Below, in pieces: positions 11,312-20,998 of a stretch of 25,668 nucleotides of DNA. Under the pieces are notes generated by a model, which had not been told where the DNA came from, searched no databases, and worked only from the letters and a program-made list of their open reading frames with translations. The position numbers and the translations under genes are program-made. Source of the DNA: Silene noctiflora (taxonomy: Eukaryota; Streptophyta; Magnoliopsida; Caryophyllales; Caryophyllaceae); the NCBI GenBank assembly GCA_009801015.1, contig VHZZ01000016.1, positions 497,748-523,415 on the forward strand. Direction: 5' to 3'. Each line of letters starts with the position of its first letter. The first letter of the stretch is position 1.

Positions 11312-11777
11312 TAGACCTGGCAAATCGGGTCAACGGGTCGGGTTCGGGTCGGGCCAGTTCGGGTCGGATTAGTTCGGGTCTTTCATTGATTTCGGGTTAA
11401 TTCGGGTCGCCTCAGGTCATTTCGGGTTTCGGGTCTAGTTCGGGTTTGTTCATCGGGTCAGTTCGGGTAACCGGGTCGGGTTATTTCGGGTCGGGCCATT
11501 TTCGGGTTCATGAATAAGAGAGAAAAAGTCATTTCAAGTCTTTTCGGTTCAATTAGAGTTATGTTTTGTCGGGTCATTTTCGGGTTGGGTGGTTTCAGAA
11601 CCGGGTCATTTTCGGGTTGGGTCAGTTACGGGTCAAGAGTTTGGGTCATATTCGGGTCGGGTCGGGTCTGTTCGGGTTTTCGGGTCACATTCGGGTGATG
11701 TAGTTCGGGTCATTTCGGGTCTCGGGTCAGCCTTTTCGGGTCGGGTCAATCGGGTCGGGTTACTTTTGCCAGGTCTA
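11312..11777. mobile_element. hAT-type MITE composed of CGGGT(C) repeats
   Basis: Perfect 13-bp terminal inverted repeats TAGACCTGGCAAA and TTTGCCAGGTCTA, flanked by an 8-bp target duplication GGGAAAAG (11304-11311 and 11778-11785), which is the hAT signature. The 440-bp interior is a degenerate array of TTCGGGTC, CGGGTCGGG and CATTTCGGG units, locally far more GC-rich than its surroundings. Open frames across it are repeat artefacts. It lies just upstream of the putative Psb27-like promoter. Confidence 0.9.
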
Positions 11778-11821
11778 GGGAAAAGTGAGGGAGACTATTT
11801 GGAGGAGTGTTATTCTTTTAG

Positions 11822-12940
11822 CATATAAAATGAAATTCTAATTGAAGACGGACAAATTACGTCGCTCCAAAATGACTTATTTTCTTTTATTTTCTTTTAT
11901 CCACTTACTATACGTCTATACACCATAACAGGTCTACAGTCTACAAGCAAGCTCGGCCTTCCACAGTTCCACTCTGCCCGCTCATTCTCTAGTAAGTTCA
12001 TTCACCCGTGTTTACGTAATTTCGTAATTTGCAATTAATTGAATACATATCCCCAATTTTAGAACCCTAATTTAGTTGATATTGATTTTAGTTGTGAATT
12101 TAGATTTTTGGCTGTTTCTTCAATTTCCATTAATCATTTTGCTATATTGATTTCTGAATTCGTACTATTTGATGCATTCGTAATTAATGTGAAACGATTC
12201 GGGTGGTTTAGCGTTCTAATTTCTCGATTGATTCAGATGTAAAGATGTCTTCTTGGTATTTACTCTCTTCGTCTCAATGTTTGTTTGTTTAAATTTTTTA
12301 TTCTCTGTGGGGAGTATTTTAATCAAAAATTAACAAATGATTGAGACGGAAGGAGTATTAGACCATGCGATGTCAGTTGTGGGATATTTGTGTATCTGGT
12401 TTAGAGTTTACACTATCAGACCTAAAACATGATCATGAATTCCTACACGCTAAGGTCATAAATATGTCAGTTGCGGGATATTTGTGTATGTTTTGGGATC
12501 GACTAAGGATCTTGTGGCTCTCATTTCCGGGTTTTATATGTCTTCTGATCGGGACTGTACGTCTATATCTGACAATTTGTTGCTGCAATTAGGATGATAG
12601 TAGGCAGAAGTCCTGATTACAATCTTATAGTCACACATACAGATAACCTTCATAATAATCCAGCCTTTTTTTTGTTACAGTTTTATCTTTAGTTTGTAGC
12701 GGATTCTTCTTTTCGCTCCACTGTCTTGAATAAGAATTTGTATTAAACTTGATAAAATTGGCAATTCTTTGTGACTTCCATCTATTATGCATGAGTCATA
12801 GTCGTAACACTATTGCTTCAGATTGTGTTGGCTCTTGAATGAATTGTCTAATAATACTCATGCAACATGGTGCTTGAATGGCTGCTCAAATGGGGTAGTA
12901 TCAAATTAAAGATCTTGTTGCTGAGTTAATCCCGAGTGGT
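11822..12940 (+). promoter_or_regulatory. Psb27-like gene promoter, 5' leader and probable 5'-UTR intron
   Basis: ATATAAAA at about 11822-11829 is a possible TATA box just after the hAT MITE. A leader-like, C-rich stretch at about 11930-11991 ends in a strong donor, GTAAGT at 11992. Acceptor candidates include a pyrimidine tract and TTCAG near 12821. The long non-coding interval to the first coding ATG is therefore best read as a 5'-UTR intron. It contains a Stowaway MITE (12263-12355) and a 26-bp direct repeat with one mismatch (12370-12395 and 12464-12489). Transcript boundaries are inferred. Confidence 0.4.
12263..12355. mobile_element. Stowaway-type MITE in the Psb27-like 5' intron
   Basis: TA-flanked 93-bp element with inverted ends CTCTCTTCGTCTCAATG and, at the right, TTGAGACGGAAGGAG. 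Size, TA target and the CTCCCTCCGTCTC-like terminus are typical of Stowaway. It has no coding capacity. Confidence 0.8.
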
Positions 12941-15551
12941 ATGCAAATGATCGCGGCATTTAACATGAAGATTACTCTGTTTATGGAGGGGCGAGTGCCG
13001 CCGAATGGGCTCCAAACGGCGCAGAACTCAATTATAGATGGTGAGTGAATGTTTCTCGGAAAGTATTAAATTATGATGTCCATCTCATTCCTTCGTTACT
13101 TGTCACAAACTTTCGATTAACGTTTCTGTTAGAAATGGCTCAAAAAGTCACTCTTTTAATCTTTTTTAGCTCTGTATGATGGATTATGGATTATAGTAAA
13201 TTGGCTCAGTAAAATAGATGCGCTTCATTCGAATACGAAGTTACAGTCATTGATGCATTTCTCAGTCTGATTTTCGTTATGGTTCATCCAAAAACTGCCT
13301 CTTTGTGTCGTTAAGTAAGACTGCATACAACCGACTCCCTTACCTTTCTATTTGACCATTTGAGGCACTGGGATAACGTTGTTATCTACAATGATATATG
13401 CTTTTAGTCAGACTGGTATAGGATTGAGCTACAAAATGATGTACACATGGACTAGGTTAACAATAGATGAACTTAATTATATGCCGTTCTAACTTCCAAG
13501 TACCACTACCTTACACGCTACTCCCTCCTATTCTTTGGAATTGCCGAATTTCCGAAAAACTTCTCATGTATTGTGGAAAATGGGGAAATTCAACAGAATA
13601 AGGAGCACAGCAAAAGGAAATGTGTTTATGTTTGTCATTGCTATATGTATTTCTAATTTTACATGACAGACAAATTGCAGCCAAGGCATCTCCCATTGCA
13701 ATTTCCCGCTGAAGCAAAACTTAGCCGCAGACAGTTGTGTAGTGTGACCTCATTGCTAACCATTCTAACATTCAACCATAGTATACTGACAAAACCAGTG
13801 AGAGCAGACGATAAAGCAGATGATCAACAGAAAGATGATAGCATAATCGGCTCAGTCAAAGCGTTGTTTGATCCCAATGAGACAACAAAGTCAGGGAAAG
13901 TATTGCCAAAAGCCTATTTAAAGTCAGCCAGGGAAGTTGTTAAGACACTTCGAGAATCACTCGAGGAAGATCGGAAAGATATGGCTAAATTTAGACGAAC
14001 TGCAGATGCTGCAAAAGAATCAATTCGAGACTATTTGAGTAACTGGAGAGGCCAGCAAGCTGTCTTCAAAGAGGTAAGTTTCAGTGCAGTCTTTTTTTTC
14101 GGGTTAGAGATAGAAGCCATTGCATTTCATTTCATATGAATAAAATGAAATTACAACGTGATCTTACACGTAAAACTGCTATATGACAGAAAGTTCAACT
14201 AAAAAACTAAAGTGACACTGAACAAGTTCCTCCGTCTCAATACCTTCCAAATGTAGTAGTTCAGCATGAAACACCACTCTTTTTTTTTTTGCTAAAGTTA
14301 TCGAATTCGACGTGAGTTCAGACGAGCTGATATGCCAATTCAAATGATATACACAAATGAATTACTTATCGACGCGTGCAAAATTAATTCATGATTCGTT
14401 GGCTACAAAAGTGAAGCTGGTAACCCTGAGTTTGTATTTTTAATGCATGTAATCTTACTTTATGTGTGAGCGGGCGGAGGTTTGAAAATCTAATTAGAAA
14501 AACCGGTTGCCTCATGCCTGGACGATGCTAGAAATCAAATAATTGTGTGCGTGTGTGGCTTTTTGCCCAACATAAAATTTAGCATGGATGAGTCTCCACG
14601 GTATTCTGTAACATATTCTGTTTCCAGTGGAGAAACTAACCTGAACTTGAGAGTTGAGAATCTCTTTTAATTCTATAGCTACCCTCAATCTGTTGAGATC
14701 AAGGTTTTTGAAGCTGTTTGATTCTCATGAATTATTGCTTGGGGAAGATAAAGGAAGAAGTTAGGTATGGATGAAGTTGGATGGTCGCGTTTGAGGAAGT
14801 AAGTTGGTCATCAATGACCCATTGTTGTGACGGGATACTGGTTTGTTTAGAATTGAGAATTGAGATATGAGTCGACTACATTTCCAGATTTGTTGAGCAC
14901 ACACACACAGTCTGAATAAAAGCTGTGTAGTTTTTTTTAAATAGTGGATTCACAAGTGACAAACGAACAATTGGGAGATAGTGCAAGGCTGTCAGAGATT
15001 AGTCGCTGTCTTATACAGAAATTAGTGTATTCCCAATATGAAAAGCCATTCTTATTTGAGAGCAAAAGGGCCATTGCAGTAATTTGCTCTGAAGGACTTA
15101 TCGCAACAACTAGAAGTTCATTCGTGATTCCTTCTAGCCGAATCATTTTGCTTTATTCCATCATAGAACAAAACTAAAGAATAATGTGAATATTTGGCTC
15201 CATCAGAAATACAAATGTTATAAGCAATGATCTATTGAAATGATTTTCTGTCTTCTGGATATGTTCGTAACTTGGTACATATGCCCTACTTGACTGCTTC
15301 TGCAATCTAGTTTGAGCAGTTTGCGGAAAATACTTTCAGATAACATTTTGGTCTTTATCCTTGTCAAACCTGCTATTTTACTTGTTTTCTTATGGTACTC
15401 TATTGTAATGCAGGAATCTTACGAGGTGCTAGAGAAAGCGTTTAGATCTCTTGCCAAGTTTTACGCAAAGGCAGGTCCATCAGCTTCGCTCTCTGATGAT
15501 GTAAAGTCCGAGATATTACATGATTTAGAGACAGCTGAACAATATTTATAA
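12941..15551 (+). CDS. LPA19: Psb27-family PSII assembly/D1 processing factor (LPA19/PSB27-H2 type), chloroplastic
   Basis: Probable thylakoid-lumen Psb27 homologue. In Arabidopsis the LPA19 member helps C-terminal processing of the D1 precursor during photosystem II assembly. Coding exons: 12941-13040, 13670-14073, 15414-15551 (642 nt, 213 residues). Exon 1 ends GATG before GTGAGT and exon 2 begins after ACAG, restoring codon GAC. Exon 2 ends at GAG before GTAAGT and exon 3 follows TGCAG. Residues 1-50 would be the transit region. A twin-arginine SRRQ (52-55), a hydrophobic stretch (56-74) and VRA before DD (77-80) look like a Tat-type lumenal signal. The mature part has LFDPNE, KVLPKAYLKSAREVV, AKESIRDYLSNWRG and AKFYAKAGPSA, diagnostic of the family. 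An upstream in-frame TAG near 12896 makes 12941 the first possible start in that exon. The N-terminus is less certain than the rest. The gene's last exon is duplicated downstream. Confidence 0.88.
13521..13605. mobile_element. Decayed Stowaway-like element upstream of Psb27-like exon 2
   Basis: Begins TA CTCCCTCCTATTC and ends GAATAAGGAG, with imperfect inverted similarity (GGAATT and AATTCAACA) in between. It lies about 65 bp upstream of the exon 2 acceptor. The right TA is missing, so the call is tentative. Confidence 0.45.
14074..15413 (+). other. Intron 2 of the Psb27-like gene
   Basis: A 1340-bp GT-AG intron. It has a CACACACACACA run near 14898 and overlapping short frames on both strands at 14937-15177 that I do not recognise. 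Its last 108 bp (from 15306) are almost identical to 20338-20445 in unit 2, and similarity to unit 2 starts at about 15255. Confidence 0.8.
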
Positions 15552-15860
15552 GCATTATGATGTAAATTTTTTGAAAATATGGTGTCTATAAGTTCAGATG
15601 CAAGGTTGTAGCTTGATCAACAGAAGGAAACAAAATGTGAACAAAAATTGTAGACCGAGAAGGCGGAAATCCGAGATGTTTACAGGGACAATCGTCAACA
15701 TGATATACCATTCAACACAAAATTTCACACATTGGAAACAAAACATCATGGAGAAGTAAACCAGCTTATATACAAATACATTCCTTAACATACAACCAGA
15801 GAAGTAAACCTGTTTTTTATCAAGCACCTCCGTCTTAAGGAAGACTAGGTGTAAACCATA
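15552..15860. terminator. Convergent 3' region between Psb27-like and glycine-rich genes
   Basis: About 309 bp separate two converging stop codons. ATAAGCATTATGATGTAAATTT follows the Psb27-like stop and could carry AT-rich polyadenylation elements. AACCAGAGAAGTAAACC-like motifs (about 15793) are degenerate repeats of the glycine-rich gene tail. The interval is far more diverged from unit 2 than the coding blocks either side. Confidence 0.4.
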
Positions 15861-16187
15861 CTACTTATTACTTGAATGCAAGCCAGAGAAGTAACCCTGT
15901 GGGTTACTCTCAAATCCACCCCTCGATATATGTGATGATCCTATCGATCCTGAACCTCGTCCTCCGCCACCACTCTTCCCCTCACCTACACCACCACTCT
16001 TCCCTCCACCTCCTCTACCACTGCCACCACTCCTTCCACCTCCACCATTCCCGCCACCACCTCCACCTTTGCTGCCCCCAATGCTACTACCTCCACCTTT
16101 GCTGCCGCCTCCGCTGCCACCACCACCTCCACCGCCATTACCTCCACCTTTGCCACCACCACCACCTCCTCCTTTGTTGCCTCCCAT
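15861..16187 (-). CDS. Small glycine-rich protein, copy 1
   Basis: A 108-residue protein starting MGGNKGGGGG, with a long Gly-rich body broken by Ser, Lys and Asn and a non-repetitive C-terminus (residues 85-108) containing SHISRGGFESNPQGYF, then SGLHSSNK and a TAG stop. I recognise this tail (ISR..FESNP.GYFS.LH) from a plant family of small glycine-rich proteins of unknown role. There is no signal peptide or membrane segment, so a cytosolic or nuclear location is likely. It is convergent with the Psb27-like gene, with the two stops about 310 bp apart. A near-identical paralogue lies at 20999-21271. The His/Pro/Leu-rich opposite-strand frames are shadows of the Gly codons. A Stowaway MITE sits 15 bp upstream of the ATG, so expression may be altered. 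Confidence 0.75.
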   Translation of the reverse strand: MGGNKGGGGGGGKGGGNGGGGGGGSGGGSKGGGSSIGGSKGGGGGGNGGGGRSGGSGRGGGGKSGGVGEGKSGGGGRGSGSIGSSHISRGGFESNPQGYFSGLHSSNK

Positions 16188-16202
16188 TCTAGCAAAGTAT
16201 TA

Positions 16203-16410
16203 CTCCCTCCGTCCCGGTCATTTGTTGTCCTTTGATTTTGGCACAAAGACCAAGAAAAAAGGAGGGAGCCAATTATAACATGACAAGTGGAGTAAATTGA
16301 AGGTGAAAGATCAAATTACTTATCAAATGCAATCCTAAAATAGAAAGGATAACAAATGACTGAGACACCCAAAAATGGAAAAGGACAACAAATGACCGGG
16401 ACGGAGGGAG
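16203..16410. mobile_element. Stowaway MITE in the glycine-rich gene 1 leader
   Basis: Long terminal inverted repeats, CTCCCTCCGTCCCGGTCATT at the left and its complement, ending CCGGGACGGAGGGAG, at the right. The element is flanked by TA on both sides (16201-16202 and 16411-16412), as for Tc1/mariner-type Stowaway elements. It is 208 bp, non-coding, and absent at the matching place in unit 2, so it inserted after the duplication. It separates the start codon of glycine-rich gene 1 from its ancestral promoter. Confidence 0.9.
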
Positions 16411-16516
16411 TACAAATTAGCAACAAAAATAAGAGTGTTAATTTGTGGGATATTATTAATGTGTTACTTAGAAATTATGATAGGACTATTTATTGGAGGG
16501 TTGATGAAAGAGTCAT

Positions 16517-16554
16517 GTAAAGGTGAATCAGTCATGCATTTTTGTTAGGAATTT
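16517..16554 (-). promoter_or_regulatory. Conserved promoter block of glycine-rich gene 1
   Basis: 38 bp identical to 21365-21402, including the RY-like core TGCATGAC on the minus strand. The neighbouring TATA position (16487-16494) reads AATAAATA where copy 2 has TATAAATA. The block is now about 330 bp from the ATG because of the MITE at 16203-16410. Confidence 0.5.
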
Positions 16555-16589
16555 ATGTATTTTGTTTAAATGCATGACTATACATGACA

Positions 16590-16800
16590 ATTATAGGGCG
16601 CCACCGGGTAACGCTGAGAGCCGAGATTGGGTGTCACCCTCTCACATGCTTTCATTATTATAGGGATCTCCACTTATAGCATGTGAGAGGGAGGCGCCGA
16701 AAATGTGTATCACCCAGTTGCACCAACTCATTTTCCTTGCCATATAACTTGAGATAGTTTTTTGCAAGATGCAATTCTAGAGTCACAACTCCACATTTTA
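16590..16800. repeat. Unit 1-specific insertion with hairpin
   Basis: This stretch is missing from unit 2 between the promoter block and GGGAAATTGGTCTCTTG. It contains a perfect 14-bp inverted pair, CCCTCTCACATGCT (16637-16650) and AGCATGTGAGAGGG (16678-16691), with a 27-nt loop. GGCGCC lies just outside both arms. It is probably part of an unidentified MITE; no target duplication was found. Confidence 0.55.
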
Positions 16801-17049
16801 ACTATGGGAAATTGGTCTCTTGTAATGAGAAAAATATCGATCATTTTATAACTAAAAATGACAATTTCATGATAAAAAAAGTTATCACTTTTAAACAATA
16901 AATTATTAGTAATTTTTTATCAGAAAATGTTAACTTATCCCTCTTAATTTCAAACAAATTTAGCTGTCTGAATTGAGAATTTTCATTTCATATATTCAAT
17001 TCAATCAATTTTCAAATGCTTTATCGAATGTACTAACCACTTTTGATGC

Positions 17050-17289
17050 AATTCATGGACTATACAACCAGTTGTACCAGTTGTATGTTATAGAATCTGA
17101 GCTTTGTAATAAAGTATCCGAGCTTTATTTTAAAGAATATGAGCTTTATTAGAAAGTATCCGATCTCATCCATTTACACATTAAAAATATAAACTTTACA
17201 TTAGCTCAGAAAAAATACATATAAGCTCGGATTCTTATACCTTGGTTGTACAATGCTTATATACAACTGGATGTATAATCCTATTTGTG
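17050..17289. mobile_element. Mutator-like MITE with 9-10 bp target duplication
   Basis: Flanked by CTTTTGATGC on both sides (17040-17049 and 17290-17299). Inner ends TATACAACCAGTTGTA (17061) and TACAACTGGATGTATA (ending 17277) are inverted with one mismatch. The interior has repeated AGCTTT and TCCGAGCTT-like blocks. It is present only in unit 1, so it probably inserted after the duplication or was lost with the deletion in unit 2. Confidence 0.75.
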
Positions 17290-18395
17290 CTTTTGATGCC
17301 AGAACAACTATTATACGGCCACAATTAGTTAAAATTTCATTTATTATTACATTATTATTAAATATCAATTCTATAAATAATATAAAAAGGCTAGATTATT
17401 GTAATGTGAGTTTTTTTTAATCCTATTATTGCTCTAATTTTTGCACAGCTGCACAAGTATATGTCGTTTACATTTTTGAGGTTATTTACAAAAAAATCAT
17501 TGTTTAAAAATTATAAAAATGCTACCATTAAATCCCTTACGAAAAGATTTTCATATGAATATACATATTATAACATTTAGTCTAATATTTTAAGAAACAT
17601 TGAAAAAAAAAGTGATTGTCTCGAAATATGAGAGACTCATATATAAAACAATAGAAGAAGTACATTATTTTGACCAAACTGTCTTGTAAATTCTTGAGAA
17701 ATGATATAAACTTAAACTTACATGTTTCTATTCATTTGCTATAGGTATTTCTTTATTGACAAAATAATTTCAAGTTTGCAATAATCTCAAGTTTAAGGTT
17801 ATGGAGAATCAGTTAAAAGACTATACACATTGCAATACTATATGATCCGAATTGAAGTAATTCGTAACTTAAAACTTTCAAATAATTCGAGTACATACGT
17901 ACCAAATCGCTAAACCCAATTATAAAGGCTCGAGACATAATGGCTATGTTATATCATGCACTCGTGCGTCAAAGCTAACTGGTAATATATTATAGAAGGA
18001 ATTTGATTAATCATAAACGTGTGGTTTCATTGGTGCCCGCATGAGTAGACTCGCTTAAAAGTCGGTATTGTAGAGTTAATTTGTGAAGAGAAAAGTTGAA
18101 CTGAACTATACTGAACTGAATGAAGCTGAACTAAATAAAGTTGAAATAAACTGAAATGAGCTAAAATTAAATCCAAAAGAACAAAACCTTAAAGATAATA
18201 TGATAACGATCTCTACACGATTTGGTTTACTTTATGGGTATACCTAGGTACTAAAAAAAATGAGAAAATCAAACAAGGATCTTAAAGTAAATTGAACTAA
18301 ATATGAATACATAGATTGAATTTAACTAGCTTGAAAGGGCATGTTGTTTTTTCTTGGCACCGATCAAAGTTTCAACTTTCATTTTTTGAAACTGA

Positions 18396-18437
18396 TCCCA
18401 AACCTAACCCGTGCAAATGCACGAGTAATAAAACTAG
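18396..18437 (+). mobile_element. Helitron 3' terminus
   Basis: Palindrome CGTGCAAATGCACG (18410-18423), ten bases, then CTAG (18434-18437) followed by T, a textbook Helitron 3' end on the plus strand. A candidate 5' end is ATCTCTACACGATTTGG at about 18209, which would make the element roughly 230 bp, but I cannot confirm it. Confidence 0.6.
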
Positions 18438-18908
18438 TTATTATCATCAAATGGGTATATATTATGGAGTCGAAACTCCCGCGAGATAAGCTCACCCATC
18501 ATGTACATAGGATAAGAAATCTGGGTCGTGGTTCACATGAGGGCCATGCCCCCTTCCATGTACACAAGTCAGAATAATATCGTCTCTCTGAATCTCTTCA
18601 ATAATCGGATATAAATGCTACAAATGGCTTACATTATTATTCATTATATCAAATAACAAAATGACAATCACATATTATATTCGGTAAATCATCTTTTTTT
18701 TTTTTAATATAATATAACAATAATAATATGAGAATATAAAGTCAATAATACAAGACAAGTAGACAACAGTCATTTATAATATCATTTCATGTTGAAGAGT
18801 AGAAATTAAAAGTGAATAAATAATCTCTACGAAGAAGGGTTCTAACATCATACGTGACTATTTCTAGTTCCAAAATGTTAAATTTTACCGTATAGAAGTA
18901 TATTATAT

Positions 18909-18994
18909 CTCCGTCTCATTGATCTGTTTATCTTCTTTAAATCTTTATAAAGAATATTTTAATTAAAAATAAATAAATAATTATAATGTAGAGA
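18909..18994. mobile_element. Degraded Stowaway-like remnant
   Basis: Starts CTCCGTCTCATTGATCTG and ends GTAGAGAGTA, with weak inverted similarity. The matching place in unit 2 (about 22145) has a cleaner CTCCCTCCGTTTCATTCG end that is cut off before the Helitron at 22180. The element therefore predates the duplication. Confidence 0.4.
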
Positions 18995-19292
18995 GTATTA
19001 AATTTATAAAGGGCTGTAAAATGATAGAGAGTACTTGGTACCTTAAGTGTCTCTCAAATAATTGTACACTTACTTGCGATTCATAAAAATGGGAGTATCT
19101 CTCTTATTGAGAAACTATTTTACAATTTTAAGAAAAAAGGGTATCATAAGTAATAAAATAAGTACGAATCATGATTAACGATAAAATAAGTAATTATGTA
19201 AATAGGTTTAAAATTACTATGTCATGATCAACAATAAAAAGGTCACAAAATACAAATAAAAGAGTACAAAAGACTGATCTTTTAATAACTTA

Positions 19293-19602
19293 CTAGTATA
19301 ACTCCCGTGCAAATGCACGGTATTTTAGATACAAATATTAGAGAATTTGACAATTAATTTTCAAAAGGGTAGAAAATTTGCATGTATAATTCTAAGGAGA
19401 TCTTTTATTATCCTTATTTATGTAAAAGTTAAACAGTGACTGATGTGATAAAATAAATTAGTTGATAAATATTGTTTAATAGTAAAAATAGATAATACAG
19501 AGTAATTAATTAGAAAATAAATATTGTCCAGTAGAGTATTACTTAGGCGTGAAATTTAAGCGGAAAATTTTGAAGATATGTTAATCTTTTAGTATATAGG
19601 GA
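19293..19602 (-). mobile_element. Small non-autonomous Helitron, unit 1 copy
   Basis: On the minus strand the 3' end has the palindrome CCGTGCATTTGCACGG, eight bases, then CTAG. The 5' end resembles TCCCTATATACTAAAAGATT. It is about 310 bp, diverged from but colinear with the element at 22180-22515. Both lie at the matching position of the duplicated units, so insertion preceded the duplication. Confidence 0.75.
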
Positions 19603-19937
19603 ATTTATTAAAAGACCGTCTCCCCAAGTTTAATTTTAGGGTAGGGTAAAAATGGTGAAATGTTTGCCTTTTGATAGCGCCTTTGAAGTGGTCTAGTTTG
19701 TCCATGCATGTCATCAAATTGATTTGGTAAGGGCTTACGAAATACACTAAGCATTCAGACGACTTCTTATTCTTCTGCTTCATATTATTATTGAAAGTTT
19801 CTTATAAAACTATTTTATATATACAATTAATAAATAAAAGGTACCAAAATTAGTTATTTTAGGAATGTTCAATTAAGTTGCACCAATCCTTATGTAAAAC
19901 CGTTTTATACAAGTAATTTTCTATTATTATTTACATG

Positions 19938-20203
19938 TAGGGGCGGTTTTAGAGGGTTGCAGCCGTCCAAATATAAATAGAGTTTTGTTTAGTTGAATAA
20001 CACATTACTTATGTGAGTCTGGTGGTTATTTATACCATATCTTTGTCAAAGGTTTAATCCTTTTATATGACAATTTTTGTTTAATGTTATTTCACCCTAC
20101 ATTTATTATTCTAACTAAATAAGATTTTTTTCATTAAAACTCTGTTTTTCATTATCAAAAATTTCCGCACGCCCTCGTCCATCGTATCCTAGAAACACCT
20201 CTG
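19938..20203. mobile_element. hAT-type MITE near the duplication junction
   Basis: Target duplication TTTACATG (19930-19937 and 20204-20211) of the 8 bp expected for hAT. Inverted ends are TAGGGGCGGTTTTAG and, at the right, CTAGAAACACCTCTG. The interior includes GTGAGTCTGGTGGTTATT, a relative of GTGGGTCTAGTGGTTATT at about 1082. The element is 266 bp with no coding sequence and ends about 58 bp left of the unit 1/unit 2 junction. It is absent from the end of unit 2. Confidence 0.8.
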
Positions 20204-20445
20204 TTTACATGACAATGCATGTTTATCTAAAGTATATACGCAATGGAAAATGAGTTGGCGTCTGGATATGTTCATAAATTCGCACATATGCTCTACTTGA
20301 CTGCTTTGTCTGCTTCTGTAAGGATTACTCTCTAGTCTCTAGTTTGAGCAGTTTGCTGAAAATACTTTCAGATAACATTTTGGTCTTTATCCTTGTCAAA
20401 CCTGCTATTTTACTTGTTTTCTTATGGTACTCTATTGTAATGCAG

Positions 20446-20574
20446 GAATCTTACGAGGTGCTAGAGAAAGCGTTTAGATCTCTTGCCAAGTTTTACGCAA
20501 AGGCAGGTCCATCAGCTTCGCTCTCTGATGATGTAAAGTCCGAGATATTACATGATTTAGAGACAGCTAGCTGA
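20446..20574 (+). pseudogene. Orphan duplicate of the Psb27-like terminal exon
   Basis: A copy of exon 3 of the Psb27-like gene (15414-15551), preceded by the same intron end and TGCAG acceptor. The coding sequence is identical from GAATCTTACGAGG to the codons for ETA. A 4-bp AGCT tandem duplication (GACAGCTAGCTGA) then shifts the frame so that the peptide ends TAS instead of TAEQYL. No copies of exons 1 and 2 exist upstream within the duplicated unit, so this is an exon fragment, not a gene. Use as an alternative last exon is conceivable because the splice acceptor is intact, but it would need a transcript running past the first poly(A) region and an antisense gene. Confidence 0.8.
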
Positions 20575-20755
20575 ACAATTTCTGTAAGCATTATGTAAAT
20601 TTTTTGATAATATATGGCGTCTATAAGTTCAAATCCAAGTTTGTATTAAACTCAGAGGATCGTTTAGGAAATTTGCGTTAGTAAGGAAGACTGTGATGCA
20701 ACGGTCATCGGAGAAGAAGCATCATAAAACTTGATACATAAGAGGTCCTCAAACA

Positions 20756-20998
20756 TTGAAAGAAAACATTCGATGTACAAACCAGAGAGAAGCAAAAGAG
20801 CTGATATGGCTGGTATGTCACATACTACTACTTATTACTAGAATGCCAACTCGAGAAGTAACCATGTCGATTACTCTCGAGTACATTCCTAGATATACAA
20901 ACCAGAGAAGTAAACCAGATAAAGTATGTCACATACTACTACGGAGTACTTATTAGGATGCAAACCAGAGAAGTAAACCAGATAAAGTTCGTCACATG
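20756..20998 (-). pseudogene. Decayed tandem copies of the glycine-rich C-terminus
   Basis: On the minus strand about 20832-20896 reads ISRNVLESNRHGYFS, then SWHSSNK and a TAG stop. This is a degenerate but in-frame copy of the tail of the adjacent gene (ISRGGFESNPQGYFS, then GLHSSNK). Further AACCAGAGAAGTAAACCAG-type partial copies at about 20776, 20901 and 20952 are frame-shifted. The array lies downstream of the stop of glycine-rich gene 2 and probably arose by unequal exchange. Confidence 0.65.

Larger units (their letters stand above)
15255..20261. repeat. Tandem segmental duplication, unit 1
   Basis: Unit 1 begins at CTGGATATGTTC in intron 2 of the Psb27-like gene and runs to the start of unit 2. 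Shared landmarks in the same order in both units are the terminal exon, the antisense glycine-rich gene, its promoter block (16517-16554), GGGAAATTGGTCTCTTGTAA (about 16804), a block starting AAGCTCACCC (about 18488), a small Helitron (19293-19602), and a final block around GGTAAGGGCTTACG and GTTTATCTAAAGTATATA (about 20221). Unit 1 is longer because it carries extra insertions at 16203-16410, 16590-16800, 17050-17289 and 19938-20203. Confidence 0.8.

Noticed and set aside
11510..11828. Two overlapping open frames rich in Gly, Val and Ser
   Set aside because: They translate the CGGGT-type interior of the hAT MITE and show no domain.
12365..12592. 75-residue open frame in the Psb27-like 5' region
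   Set aside because: It spans a 26-bp direct repeat, has no family resemblance and lies in a probable 5'-UTR intron.
14937..15177. Overlapping open frames on both strands in intron 2 of the Psb27-like gene
   Set aside because: No recognisable family, no sensible promoter, and inside a well-supported intron.
15872..16278. His/Leu/Pro-rich plus-strand open frames opposite the glycine-rich gene (and 21037-21288)
   Set aside because: They are antisense shadows of GGN glycine codons; the recognised ISR..FESNP tail is on the minus strand.
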